Shown here: piece by piece, positions 48,970 to 59,948 of the stretch
Position numbering within the stretch: position 1 is the stretch's first letter
How the letters are laid out: each line of letters opens with the position of its first letter
Assembly: GCF_019175385.1 (NCBI RefSeq)
Contig: NC_083341.1
Coordinates: 24,622,203-24,686,202 of the forward strand
DNA: 64,000 nt
Direction: 5' to 3'
Origin: Lycium barbarum
Lineage: Eukaryota > Streptophyta > Magnoliopsida > Solanales > Solanaceae
The notes under the pieces: model-generated
Databases searched by the model: none
What the model saw: only the letters and a program-made list of their open reading frames with translations
What the model was told of the DNA's origin: nothing
Translations under genes and position numbers: made by a program

Positions 48970-49560
48970 GGCCCCTGAAAAACATGGAAAATTATGGCAC
49001 CAACCAAGGTGAAATGCTTCACATGGTTGGTGGTGAGAAAGGTATGTCTCACTCATGAAGCACTTCAGAAAAATAAAATCCACATAGCATCTAGATGCTC
49101 TTTATGTATGGAGGCAGCTGAAACTAACCACCGCCTTTTTCTTCACTGTAAGGTGACATCCCAAATCTGGGCACTTTTCATTTGTCTGGCTAGGGAGGAA
49201 TGGACAATGCCTGAACATACTACAGATCTACTGAGCTGCTGGATCAGAAGGGGACGGAGCAAGAGTCAAAAAAGGTGGTGGAAAACTGTACCAGCATGCA
49301 TTTGGTGGAACATATGGAAGGAGAGAAATGAAAGAATTTTTTAGGGTAGATCAAATGGAACTGCATTACCTCTCTATGTTTTTGGTGTAAAGAACACAAT
49401 GTATAGATAATGAAGTACAAATAGTGGACTTCTTAGGAGCTTTGTAATTTAACTTCTCCTTGTAATCACACTTTTGGAGGTGGCCAGAATACTCTTAATG
49501 CTGAGGAATATCCACTTTTGGATGTGGCTGTCAAAAATTTTGTTTTTCTTGAAGTCAATA
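48970..49560 (+). mobile_element. LINE 3' fragment with a reverse-transcriptase zinc-binding (zf-RVT) domain
   Basis: The frame 48994-49344 encodes APTKVKCFTWLVVRKVCLTH, CSLCMEAAETNHRLFLHCKV and WWKTVPACIWWNIWKERNER, the C-terminal zinc-binding domain of plant L1-type LINE ORF2 with its C-x2-C and H-x4-HC pattern. It ends IF-stop. The reverse transcriptase and endonuclease are absent, consistent with the 5' truncation usual for LINEs. The 200 bp after the stop would be the LINE 3' end; no clear poly-A tail is left. Confidence 0.82.
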
Positions 49561-49727
49561 CCTACACATGCTGATTATTAAACAAAAAAAGTAATGAAAC
49601 TTGCTAAGTTAAGAAATTGGTCATCTGTTCACATCATTGACCTTTTCAATGCATACACAAGTTGCGGTCAACTTAATGAAATGATGAAACTTGCTAAGCA
49701 ATCTTTACCTATATGTAGATATTAAAT
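49561..49727. other. Short spacer before the F-box pseudogene
   Basis: AT-rich, with a short near-repeat ATGAAACTTGCTAAG at about 49595 and 49684. Nothing else is recognised. Confidence 0.4.
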
Positions 49728-51423
49728 ATGCCATCATCAGCAACTCTTGCTGAAGCAAAGAAAAAACTACTACTGTCACTAAAAATGCAAGGCATCAAAC
49801 TCAAGATTCCCAAAATTACAGAGTTAGAGCAGCCATCACCAGCTCAAATTGTCGCTTCAGTCGATGATCTTTTGATTGAATTTTTTTTACGTGTACCTAT
49901 ACGATCACTTCTCCATTTTAAAACAGTATCCAAACGTTGGCTTTCACTCATTACTAATCCACAATTTTTTGTCCTTTGTCACCCAAACACAAATCCTGCA
50001 ATAGGCCTTTTCTTTCCTTCTGCTTCCGTTTCATCAAAGCCTGAGTTTGATTATGTCCATTTTGATAGCCAAAACCCCACAATCCACCATTTAAGAAACT
50101 CAAATTCACTAAGGACCCTTCTGGCATTAGTATTCTGCAATCTTGCAATGGACTATTGTTGTGTTCCAGCTCCCGATATCGTCAGGCTAAAAGAAAATAC
50201 TAAGTTTACAATCCCACTACAAAACATTACTCCGTACTTCCAAAATCTGTTCTTGGAACTGAAAATTCCAAGATTCATGGTATAAGTTTAGCTTTTGACC
50301 CTGCCAAGTCTTCTCAGTAGTCTGTGTTCGTGATTCTGTGTCGTCTCCTCAGTATTATCAGATTGAAATTTACTCATCTGAAACAGGTCGGTCAATTTCG
50401 TATATGGTCACTCAACGTCACTCTCCCACTATAACAGTAAAGTTACATTACTAATTTTTGGTCATACTAAAGTAAATAAACTATAACTTTACAATAGGAG
50501 TACAAAAGTCGCAAAACTGTTTTCTGTAGTAGATCAAAATAAGTGAACTTTTTTCACTATAATATAAACCATAAACCTTACCTACTATAACAACAAAAAT
50601 CTTGATCGGTATGTTTGGTCGTTCTAGCGGGTAAAGTTAACTTTACTATTACAGTGGGTGAAAGTTCAGATTCTTTTAATGCATGTGACAGAAAATACAT
50701 TCTGACTTTACTATTATGGTGGATAAAGTTTATTCACTTCACCGTTTTAACGTATAAAATTCAGTGAATATGACAACAATAGTTCTGTAACTTTATTGTT
50801 ATAACCACACATAAAATTAACCCCAAACAGGTCCATGGAGACTATCAGGTGGTCCATTTTTTGCTGATGTTAATTTTTACAATGGAGTTTACTGGAACGG
50901 ATCAATTCACTGGATTAGCACTATGGGTAACTTGACTTCTTTATGTTACAATCTTGATCTTGAGAGCTTAGGGGTTATGCCAATGCCACCTTTTCCAGAT
51001 GATCAAGAAACAACCATTACCTATTTTGGTGAATCCTGTGACCATTTGCACCATATAAAAAATTCTTTTCCCAGAGTCCAGTTTGATGTATACGAGATGA
51101 AAAGGGACTATTCCGAATGGTTTTCTAAGTACAGGGTTGATCTTGAACATCTTGCTACTTCTTTTCCTTGGATGATTAATACTTATCTTGATCTTGATCA
51201 AATTGATTATTATAACTTCGCGATATTATCTCTGGTTCGCGGTAGAAGAGAAGAGGATGCATTTTTGGTTCTGGCGATTCCTGCTGATTGTAAGGCCATA
51301 AGGTACAATCTTATAAACAAGACTTTTGAGAAGCTCTGTGATGATGAAGGTGCAGATGAACAACTTTGTTTTATTAGGGCAGCTGGTGCTTTTGAGTGTA
51401 TTGATTCTTTGTGTTGTGTTTGA
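49728..51423 (+). pseudogene. F-box protein gene (At5g07610-like), frameshifted and interrupted by a MITE
   Basis: The first frame (49728-50285) carries the F-box: VDDLLIEFFLRVPIRSLLHF and KTVSKRWLSLITNPQF (about residues 45-81), which binds SKP1. After GLFFPSASVSSKPEFDYVHF a one-base shift at about 50105 moves the frame (then SGISILQSCNGLLLCSSS), followed by further shifts and a stop at 50318. The F-box-associated half is well kept: IEIYSSETG, then the 444-bp insertion, then PWRLSGG, DVNFYNGVYWNGSIHWISTM, FGESCDHLHHIK, YEMKRDYSEWFSKYRVDLEH and a family-typical end IDSLCCV at 51423. Such proteins select substrates for SCF ubiquitin ligases. The three breaks outside the insert make it a pseudogene. 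Confidence 0.85.
50390..50824. mobile_element. Mutator-type MITE inside the F-box coding sequence; behaves on paper as an intron
   Basis: A 435-bp AT-rich insert lies between perfect 9-bp duplications AAACAGGTC (50381-50389 and 50825-50833). The ends are imperfect inverted repeats: GGTCAATTTCGTATATGGT against GGGGTTAATTTTATGTGTGG. Inside, ACAGTAAAGTTAC and GTAACTTTATTGTT pair further. The duplication contains CAG|GT, so the left copy offers a donor and the right copy an acceptor; removal of 50387-50830 leaves the original codons ETGPW in frame. Confidence 0.82.
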
Positions 51424-51815
51424 ATCACTTGCTTTTTTTCTTTATGGAATTTCTGGAATATCATCTGATACCAATATGTAAATTGTGTTAGCCAACTTCA
51501 TTTGGTTTGTATTTCAATACTTCCCTTATAAATTTTCTATAGTGAATTTTTTTATATTTGGTGATCCTGTTAACATGGGTTCTCTTTTTCTTTTTCATAA
51601 TTTTTTGTTAGTGGCGGATCACAATATTATTTTGGAAATTCTTTTCTTTGCACGGTACAAATGTTTGATTCACTTTCACAGATACTTATTATATAAAATA
51701 GAGTTCTCTTCAAACAGTTTCTCCTTTGTAATGAAAATCTAGTTATTTTCAACCTCTAACACGTTGGTGTTGCATCAGAACCCATATTTTATACCATACG
51801 ATGTGGAATTTAATA

Positions 51816-52066
51816 CTCCATCCGTTCACTTTTACTTGTCACTATACTAAAAATAAATTTTCACTTTTACTTGTCCACTTTAGCATATCAAGAGAAAGAC
51901 AGGTTTTATTTTTCTTTTTTTACCCTTAACATTAATTACTCATTTTCCAAATCTATTGAGACTATACACCAATTAATATGGGTATTATAGTAAAATTTAT
52001 ACGTCATTTATTAATTTTTAAGAGGTGTGCAAAGTCAAAAGTAGACAAGTAAAAGTGAACGAGGAG
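51816..52066. mobile_element. Stowaway-like MITE between the two F-box pseudogenes
   Basis: A 251-bp element with near-perfect inverted ends: CTCCATCCGTTCACTTTTAC and its partner GTAAAAGTGAACGAGGAG. TA dinucleotides flank it (51814-51815 and 52067-52068). A second TTTCACTTTTACTTGTCC word just inside the left end is a subterminal duplication. Confidence 0.88.
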
Positions 52067-52205
52067 TACTATAAATAATTTTCCTTGATCTAAGTTGTTA
52101 TGACTTCTGTTGCTGGGAGCAATATGGACTCTCTGATGAGAATATTGGAGGTCCCTTTTTGGGGACTGAACTCATCCTTCTCCATTCATTATATATACAA
52201 GTCTT

Positions 52206-53392
52206 TTGATAAACATGAAAGGCAGATCATATGTGAAAAGTATGGCTTCATACAAACATATCAAGATGTCTTATAGTGCTGAAAAATTGAAGGCAGTGAT
52301 GATCTTTTATCAAAGATTTTACTACTATTCCCAGCAAGACCTCTTTTCAGGTTCAAGCTTGTTTCCAAACGGTGGCTGTCTCTCATCTCCGATTCCCCTT
52401 TTTTTTCCCTCTGGAAGCCTGGATCTTTTCCAAGTGCACTCATTCTGCAGTTGTCATCTTTTCACCATGACCATTGTTACATTCCTGATAAAACAAAACC
52501 TAAGGCTTCTATTGGATTCTTCGATTTTATCAAAGACGATGCCTTTGATGATGTCGAAGTTTTGAATTCCTGTGGTGGTTTAGCTCTCTGTCGCTGTGTG
52601 AACCTAAGACATACGAACCCAACTACCTTCACACGGAACAGATGTCTGATTTATGTCTGTAACATAACTACAAGCAATACGCTACTCTCCCAAGCCCAAA
52701 TATGTATTCACACCACATGAGTTTGGCCTTTGACCATTCAATATCACCTCATTACAATGTTATAAGTGTTGCACGTGGTCTCCCTATTGAGATATACTCT
52801 TGAGAAACCAACTCCTGGAGGCAATCTTGAGCTCCGATTCCAAAACCATTTGAAAGCCATTTGGAGTATGGTGAGGAAGTTTTCTTCAATGGAGCTTTCT
52901 TTTGGGACCTCTAGCCTGTTAAATAGCATTTGCTATTTTGATATTGATAGGGATATTATCCATTCTTATCCAATGCCAAAAATGGATAGCCAATACTATT
53001 TTGGATGTGTCCTTGGGAATTTACATCTGGTTGGCTATTTAGTCAGCTAGCGGCATTATTTAAACGTCTTTGAATTGGGAAATAGCTACTCCTCTTGGAG
53101 CCTGAAGTATTTCATCGATCGACGTGAACTAACTTCATGTGCATGCAGGGAAATGGTTTACATTACTAGAAGTCCAAGCGATTCTTATTTTATTGAATTT
53201 ACATTTACTGTGCTTTCGTTTATGGCAGGAGAAGGGAATCAAGAACCATATTTGGACATCTACACACCACACCAAGCTAGAATATCCAGTGTGAAAGAGA
53301 GGAATTGCAATAATCTGTCATTACCTTCAGTTCATTGTTTGATTGAGAATCCATTCCGGATAGGAAAGCAAATTAGTAACACAGGCCAGTAG
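52206..53392 (+). pseudogene. Second F-box gene relic (F-box plus F-box-associated region)
   Basis: Read across several frames: an F-box at about 52285-52400 (GSDDLLSKILLLFPARPLFR and KLVSKRWLSLISDSPFFSLW), then GFFDFIKDDAFDDVEVLNSC with GGLALCRCVN, a SLAFDHSISPHYNVISVARG-type associated-domain motif near 52722-52780, and later FELGNSYSSWSLKYFIDRRE at about 53068. At least five shifts or stops break it. It belongs to the same broad family as its neighbour 0.8 kb upstream but is clearly diverged from it. Its 3' end and flank are duplicated at 55985-56621. Confidence 0.75.
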
Positions 53393-53778
53393 TTATATAG
53401 GGAATGTATGTGTAACTTTAGTCGCTCTATCTTATTCGTCATCAATCAAACTGTAGCTCTTCAGGATTTAAAATCTTTGTTTTTGTGTCTTCCTTCACTC
53501 TTCTTTTTCTACTAAATGCAGCAATTTTAACTTTGACATAAATTTGTTTCCATAAGATGGCTGTCACCTTTTTACTTCATCAGGATAAGACAGTAAGAAT
53601 TATTTACTTTGAATCATTCTGGTGTCCTGCCCATTTTCCTACTTTATCTAGATACTTTTGGTTTGTGGTTTTTGTTGGCGATTATAGTTGATGACATGAT
53701 GATACCTGGTGAACAATAATTGTGATGTGTATGAATCTTTCTGCGTATTCATCGACACAGATTCTATTTTCTAAGTGG
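53070..53778 (+). repeat. Segment duplicated downstream (source copy, F-box 3' end and flank)
   Basis: Matches 55985-56621 in the same orientation with substitutions and small deletions. Shared words include ACCATATTTGGACATCTACA, TTTAAAATCTTTGTTTT and GATTCTATTTTCTA. Confidence 0.8.
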
Positions 53779-55984
53779 AAAGACTCTAAGTTGAAAAGTT
53801 AAATTATCAAAATGTCCATTAAAAGTTGAAGGACATTTTTACCCTTTAATCATGAAATTCCTTCAATATTCATGTACAAAGATGTAAATGTGCATTCAAT
53901 TAAAGAAAATTGAAAAAGTTTAAAAGTTAAATTAGGAAAAAACTTCTCTTTCTTATTCCAAAACTTTGAAGAATCTGAAGAGTTGCAACGAACTAAATGT
54001 AAACTATAGGCCAGATTCATTTACATAGTGAAAAGTCTAACCTTCAAAAATAAATTATTTCTATTCCACTACTCATGTGAAATTTATGAATGCATACAAT
54101 ACAATGTATACTGCCCATACGAAATTATGAACATATTAAATGAATTGCACAACGTTTTCTTTTTAAATTCAGAGTTGGTAATATATTTTTGTATTCCCAG
54201 CTAATAATTTCGCAGAACATTTGCTATGGCTATGTCCATAAATTCTTAATTTCATACCTTGAAGGACAAGGTGTTGAGCCTCGGATCGAGTGCTAATAAG
54301 CTTATTTTTCCCATTTGTGGATAGTCATAGATCTATTACCGAAAACTCTAGAGATTCATGTTGAGCATGATGCAACTAAAGCTATAGAAGATCTCACTGG
54401 CATCTAGAATCATTTCTCCAGAAAGCACAACGTGAAGAAGCTAATTATATTAAGTGGGATTGAACTTATAACCCATGCGAAGACTTGTATCACTAGAGGA
54501 AAACGAAATGCAACTCATCCGGATAAGCAATATTTTGGTATAGGCCATAGACAGAGATGATGAAAGAGTATCATTGTGTTTGTGGAACAACTATATTTTT
54601 TAGGTAATTCGTCCATTATCCTTCCTCCTATGGATATACTCCTCCAGTATTTTGTCTTTGGTTGTCTTTTTTTTTCAGTTTGTCTTTGGTTCATATGGTT
54701 GAAAAAAGACCATGTACTCCACAAATATATAGATAGTTTCAAAACTAAATGTCGGCTCTCATGTCTCTATATCTTTTCACTTGCCAGCTCCTTTTAGCCT
54801 CCTCCATATGTTCGAGTATGTATTTGTGTTTAAATTAAAGTACTATATATTTCACTAAAGTAGCATGAAGTTTGCAAGATTTTTTAACTTCGAATTACAA
54901 GTTGTTACTTTTTGGTATGTTCTGAATTTTATTATGAATTTTTACTTTTTTGTATGTTTTGAATTCTATTTATAGCACAAAGTTCAAAAATATATGTACC
55001 ATTTTAAATTATCATTTACAATGCAAAAATGGTAGTATTACGTATTTTGGGATAAACGTGTAATGCACGTTCCCAGAGACTAGTGTGTGTCTATATATAT
55101 ATATACCTAAGCATAAGATTCTTTTTTGTAACCCCCTATTTTGTCATTTTATACCTATTGCATAGCTCGAGTTGCTTGTTAACGTAAATGTGTTCTGGCT
55201 TCATCTGTAAACAAGTAGTAGTATTATACCATTTCTTTTGGGCACTTTACCCCTCCTAGACTTACTTCTCTGATTCTTTATATCACAATGCTCCTTTTTT
55301 GTTATATATACCGTGAAAGAAATTTTCTGCAGTATTCTACTAGTAAGTTATGAGGCTCCACTTCTTAAAATGTTTAACCAATCGATTAATTTGAATTAAG
55401 AAGAAAATTCCATCAACAACTTACACTTCTACTTACACTTCTACCTTTCCCCAAATCAAATACTACAGAAATGCAACCCATAACTCCAATTCTTCAACTA
55501 CTTCATTTATTCCCTTGTAATGTAAAGAATGTGCTCGCAGAACTTCCATAAGAAACATTATCTAGCAATAGTTCGACAATCATATACAAATTTCACATTG
55601 TGGCTAAAAGAAGCAACTTTAGATTACTGAAAACACAAAGAACAATGAACTTCATGCTTGAGCATTAACTTCGGTGACAGGAAGCCCAAATGTCTACCAT
55701 GAATCATGACACTGTTGCATAAGCGTGATTGGTTTTGATCTTGTCTTCTTTTGCATTTAACTTCCCGCTTTATCATCTTTTGAGTTTTCCAATGAGGTGA
55801 ACATGAAGTCGCCCGAAAAGACTACTTCTATATCTGTGCAAACAAAAGCATCACTATTCTGGAAATTCATTTCCTTACTCAGTCTAACACAGAAATAGCA
55901 ACAAGGAAAAAGATTTTATTGATAGTTTATGTATATGACTAGGCTGTTATTAAAATAAAATTGTGTCCATAACATATTGATGTC
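53779..55984. other. 2.2 kb without a supported gene
   Basis: AT-rich sequence. A word pattern near 55310-55350 (GTGAAAGAAATTTTCTGCAG) is a diverged relative of the 38-bp tandem repeat at 56.8 kb, as if this tract shares ancestry with the region after the second copy. No gene was recognised. Confidence 0.4.
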
Positions 55985-56621
55985 ATTGAATTGGGAAATG
56001 ACTACTCATGGAGCCTAAAGTATCGCATTGATCGACATGAAGGAACTTCATGTACATATAGGTATGGTTTACTGTACTAGATGTCCGGATGATTCTTCTT
56101 TTATTGAATTTACATTTACCGTGCCGTCTCTTATGGCAAGAAAAGGGAATCTGGAACCATATTTGGACATCTACATTCCATTAGTTATCATTTGATTTAA
56201 AAACCATTCTGGATAGGAAAGAAACTGAGTAGCATAGGCCAGTAGTTATATAGGGGATGTGTCTGTCACTTCAGTTGCTCTATGTTATTTGTAATCAATC
56301 AAAATGTAGCACTTCAAGATTTAAAATCTTTGTTTTGGTGTCTTCTTTCACTCTTCTTCTTCTACTGAAGGCAGCAATATTAACTTTGAATGAAATTAAT
56401 TTCTATAAGATGGCTTCACATTTTTACTTCTTGAGTATAAGACGGTAAGAATTATGTACTTTGAATCCTTCCCATTTTCCTACTTTATCTAGATATTCTT
56501 GGTTTGTGATTTTTGTTCGCGATTCTAGTTGATGACGTGACAACACCAGGCGACGAATAAGTGTGACATGTACGAATGTTTCTGCTTACTCATCAATATA
56601 GATTCTATTTTCTACTAAGTG
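55985..56621 (+). pseudogene. Duplicated 3' fragment of the F-box relic
   Basis: Second copy of 53070-53778. It starts within the coding remnant (TTGAATTGGGAAATGACTAC) and includes the 3' flank. The region corresponding to 53270-53310 has shortened. Not functional. Confidence 0.78.
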
Positions 56622-56778
56622 ATATTTATCAGAATGGAAACTAGTAGACTCTTTGTTGGTAAGGTGTTGTAATCTTAGTCCTAGGATCATATTGATATTA
56701 TTCAAGAGATGGCATGCTCTTTTACACCTCAAAGAATTGGTCTGGCCAGTTTTTTTATCTCACAATGTCCCTTTCATT

Positions 56779-56892
56779 TGTATGTATCATGAAGGAAATT
56801 TTCGGCAGTTTTATATTGTATGTATCATGAAGGAAATTTTCGGCAGTTTTATATTGTATGTATCATGAAGGAAATTTTCGGCAGTTTTATAC
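56779..56892 (+). repeat. 38-bp tandem repeat, three copies
   Basis: Three nearly identical units, each reading TGTATGTATCATGAAGGAAA followed by TTTTCGGCAGTTTTATAT. Only the last two bases of the third unit depart. Confidence 0.92.
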
Positions 56893-57778
56893 TAGTGAAT
56901 TATGAAGACGGGAAAAACATGAAAAATGAGAATCCAATCATGTATGTTTGTCTATATTAACCTCGTGTTGACATCTCAACCATTTTATTTGGGAACTCTT
57001 TACCTAAAAATTCTTTACATTGTAACTCATCAGTGAGCTGAATTTGCCTTGGTGATACTTCAAAGACTTCAGAGGGCTAATGTATCTAAGAAATTGGTGC
57101 CAACTTATCATTGTCTTCTTCAGTTTCTGTTCTGTAGATTCTCACAAAGAAAGGTGAGTTTTCAACCAGATTTAGCTCAATTGCATGTGGATACTTTTAA
57201 TACATAACAGTATTAAGCTACTACTTGAAGTCATACTACCTGTAATTGAGAAGCAGTGCTTAATTGAAGAAACTATTGACTAGTACGGATGGCAGTGGTT
57301 CGCGACAAAATTTCGTGTACGGAAATCAATAACTGCAACCACGAAACAAATGTAAAGAAAATGGATTTTCTTAATCAAACTTGTGAGAACAACTCTATGT
57401 ATTCCCTGATTCTTGTCTCTAATTTCTTTTCCTTGATTCGAGGACCGAAGCAGCGTATTTCTCAAGCACAGGATGATGAGGACCTCCTTCCCCTGATCGT
57501 CAAAAAGAGTTAGTAGCGCTTCGGATTGATCACGAGGGAGGATTGATCACAAGGGACAACTTCTCTTGATCACTGCTTGTTTTCTTCAATTCGAGGGGCG
57601 TTCAACCACTTGACCGTAAAGAGAGGGACAATGTAGTGTATTTCTCGAACGAAACGAGTTCCTTGTGATGTGTTGAATCTTCAATGAACTTCCATCAGCA
57701 CTTCAGAAGTGGAGCATTCGGGGAGAGTTGAGGCTAAAACCTGCAAAGATTTCAACCCGCCCCACACCGCCCTGCCCA
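56893..57778. other. Stretch with no recognised gene
   Basis: Contains a 74-codon frame (57289-57513) that I do not recognise. From about 57522 words such as GGATTGATCAC recur, and a CAACTTCTCTTGATCACTG tract suggests part of a dispersed repeat. Confidence 0.35.
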
Positions 57779-58276
57779 CATTGAATTAAGAGATGAAATT
57801 ACTGGATCAGTTCGTTTAGTAGGTGCTCACTCTCTATCAAGTGGTTCTAGTTTGATACCTCAAATGGCTCAAACATTGTTGTTGTTAGTAGCTCTGCTGC
57901 ACAATTATCTATTCAACTAGTAAAATCTGGTCAGTATTAGCTTCTGGTAATAGAAGAGAAACATTCGTTTGACTGTGAAAAGAATATTTCAAAGTATTAC
58001 ATTCAGAATGGACTGCAAAGGCAAAGCTGAAATAAACAACAGATTAATTGATAATTCTATTTTGTATGTAGCTGGCATATGTTGCAAAATGCGTAATGTA
58101 AGTGGAGCTCCTGGATATACTTAGTCTGCGTTCCGCTTGTTATAACATCTTAACAAGTGTCTTAACAAGCTAAACTGCCTTATTAAATATTCTGCTTCAT
58201 TAGTATTAAGATTTTTCGGAAAGTTTCAGATTTTCTCAAAACTTTATATTTGTCCTCCATTAATAGTTGGGGTCAA
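57779..58276 (+). pseudogene. Decayed copy of the protease terminal exon and 3' flank
   Basis: Aligns with 11451-11983: the coding part of protease exon 10 (GATGAAATTACTGGATCAGT, then CGTTTAGTAGGTGCTCACTC), the stop region, the 3' flank, and the first part of the MITE at 11914. The Trp codon before the original stop is TAG here, and small indels break the frame. No other protease exon accompanies it. It has no upstream splice acceptor in context and is not expected to encode anything. Confidence 0.85.
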
Positions 58277-58889
58277 GGCCTTGACTAATCCAGATTTAAC
58301 CAAATAATGTCCAAACACTTAAATCATACATAAGTCATAAGTTGACCATGAGGGTTGAATTGGACTGGGACGTTGGGCAGACCAGTCAGTTTTGACAGCT
58401 CTAATAGGGGCGAACCCACATGTAAGAATTTGGTGCTCAAGCACTCGTTGTATGTGTAGTTATTAGAAAATTTTAGTAAATCCATTATAATATGTCAAGA
58501 AGCACCCGGCAAACAACAGGTGTAATGGGTGCTTTGGTTAAGAAATGGTATTGGAGGCTTTTTAATGAGGTGAGGTTGAGAGTTCTAAACTCATCCACCT
58601 TTTTTAATCCAACACTGCTTTTTAAAAAAAAAAAAAAAATTTAGACTACTTTTCGCTGAATTTTGTTTTACCCTTCTCTTTTTATTTTTTATTTTTTTAT
58701 TTTACCTTATTCTTTGTAGCAAAGAAAGGGGGAAAGAAAAAGACTCCAAAGTTCGATCCTTTCTAAATATCAAAATTTATCAAAAACAATTTCTCACCAG
58801 TTGCATTTTCATCACAATTTCACAGTGTCAATTATATTAATATGACTTTTCTCATTAATTTTGTTTTTACCATAGTGTTCAAATAGTTG
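58277..58889. other. Spacer before the solo LTR
   Basis: Contains AGCACCCGGCAAACAACAGG and similar words (58500-58520) of a dispersed repeat that partly recurs after the LTR, plus a poly-A/T tract at about 58622. No gene. Confidence 0.4.
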
Positions 58890-59763
58890 TGCACTGTCAT
58901 ACCCCATTTTAACCGGGTTAAAGTAGAGTACAACATATTGGTGATTCCTATTTTGTTTTTTTTTAAGGAGTCGCCACCTAATTATTTACGGTGAATTAGA
59001 ACACCTAAAGTTAATTAAAGTAATTATCTAAAGTTGATTTTATTTTAAAGTCTACGAAACCAAAAGATCTGAGTAAGGGTTCAATTAGTCTAAAGGGAAA
59101 GTATTAGGCACCCTTTAAGACCCATTAACAATGGTTAACCGACCGGACTTATGATTAGTTAGGCTAAGTGTAAATATAGTATTATAGAAAAAAACGTAGC
59201 TTTGTAAATGTGGCTAAAGTTATAGATAGACCTGTCAGAATGCTATTTAAAAGAGGACTTGTAGAAAAACAATTATTTGTATAAAAGAAGATTTTGAGTG
59301 CTATTTAAAAGTAAGACTTACAAAAGACTATTAGTTCGATATGGACTATGTAAGGATTGCTTTAACAAATGTATGTTTCAAGCATTGAAAAAGAGCTAAA
59401 GTGAAGAAGTTATCCACAGAACTAGCTTGTCTTTTTATTTCTCAAAATAAGCTAACATTAGTGTATAATTTATGATGTTTTGAAAATCCTAAGATAGTAA
59501 GAATGAAAAATGATTCCTTTAACCCAAGAATGTGTAGGCATGCTATTTGAAAATCAATTACTCCAAATAAGTATTATAGATACTATAAATAATTTAGAAC
59601 ATAAATAGAAGAGAATGTAATTTGCGGAATTAACTACCCATTACTAAACTAAACCCCTTAATGTCACTAAGGTTTATTCTAGCTAAGGAAAAACAAAATA
59701 AGAAAAAGTGTTAGTCAAATAATACAAGTTAAAGGCACAAAGATAAAGGAGCAAAGATGATTA

Positions 59764-59948
59764 AATGGGCTCAGCCCATTTTCTGGAAACTGCTGCACTC
59801 TGTTTGCTATTGGGCTTCGGCCCAGAATCATTTATATATTGTTGCTGAATGTTGTTCTTGTCTCTTGGGCTTTGGCCCAGCGAAAGTTAATAGACTGCTG
59901 TGGATAGGCTGACTCGAGAGGAGGATTCCGTTGGGCTTTGGCCCCAAC
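59764..59948. repeat. Four GGGC-loop-GCCC palindromes in the solo LTR
   Basis: AATGGGCTCAGCCCATT (59764-59780), TGGGCTTCGGCCCA (59811-59824), TGGGCTTTGGCCCA (59866-59879) and TTGGGCTTTGGCCCCAA (59931-59947) are spaced about 50-65 bases apart. Each can fold as a short hairpin and each offers TGGGCY on both strands. Confidence 0.85.

Noticed and set aside
50387..50830. The F-box insert as an ordinary ancestral intron
   Set aside because: Inverted ends and a perfect 9-bp duplication show a transposon insertion. Whether it is spliced is kept as a finding.
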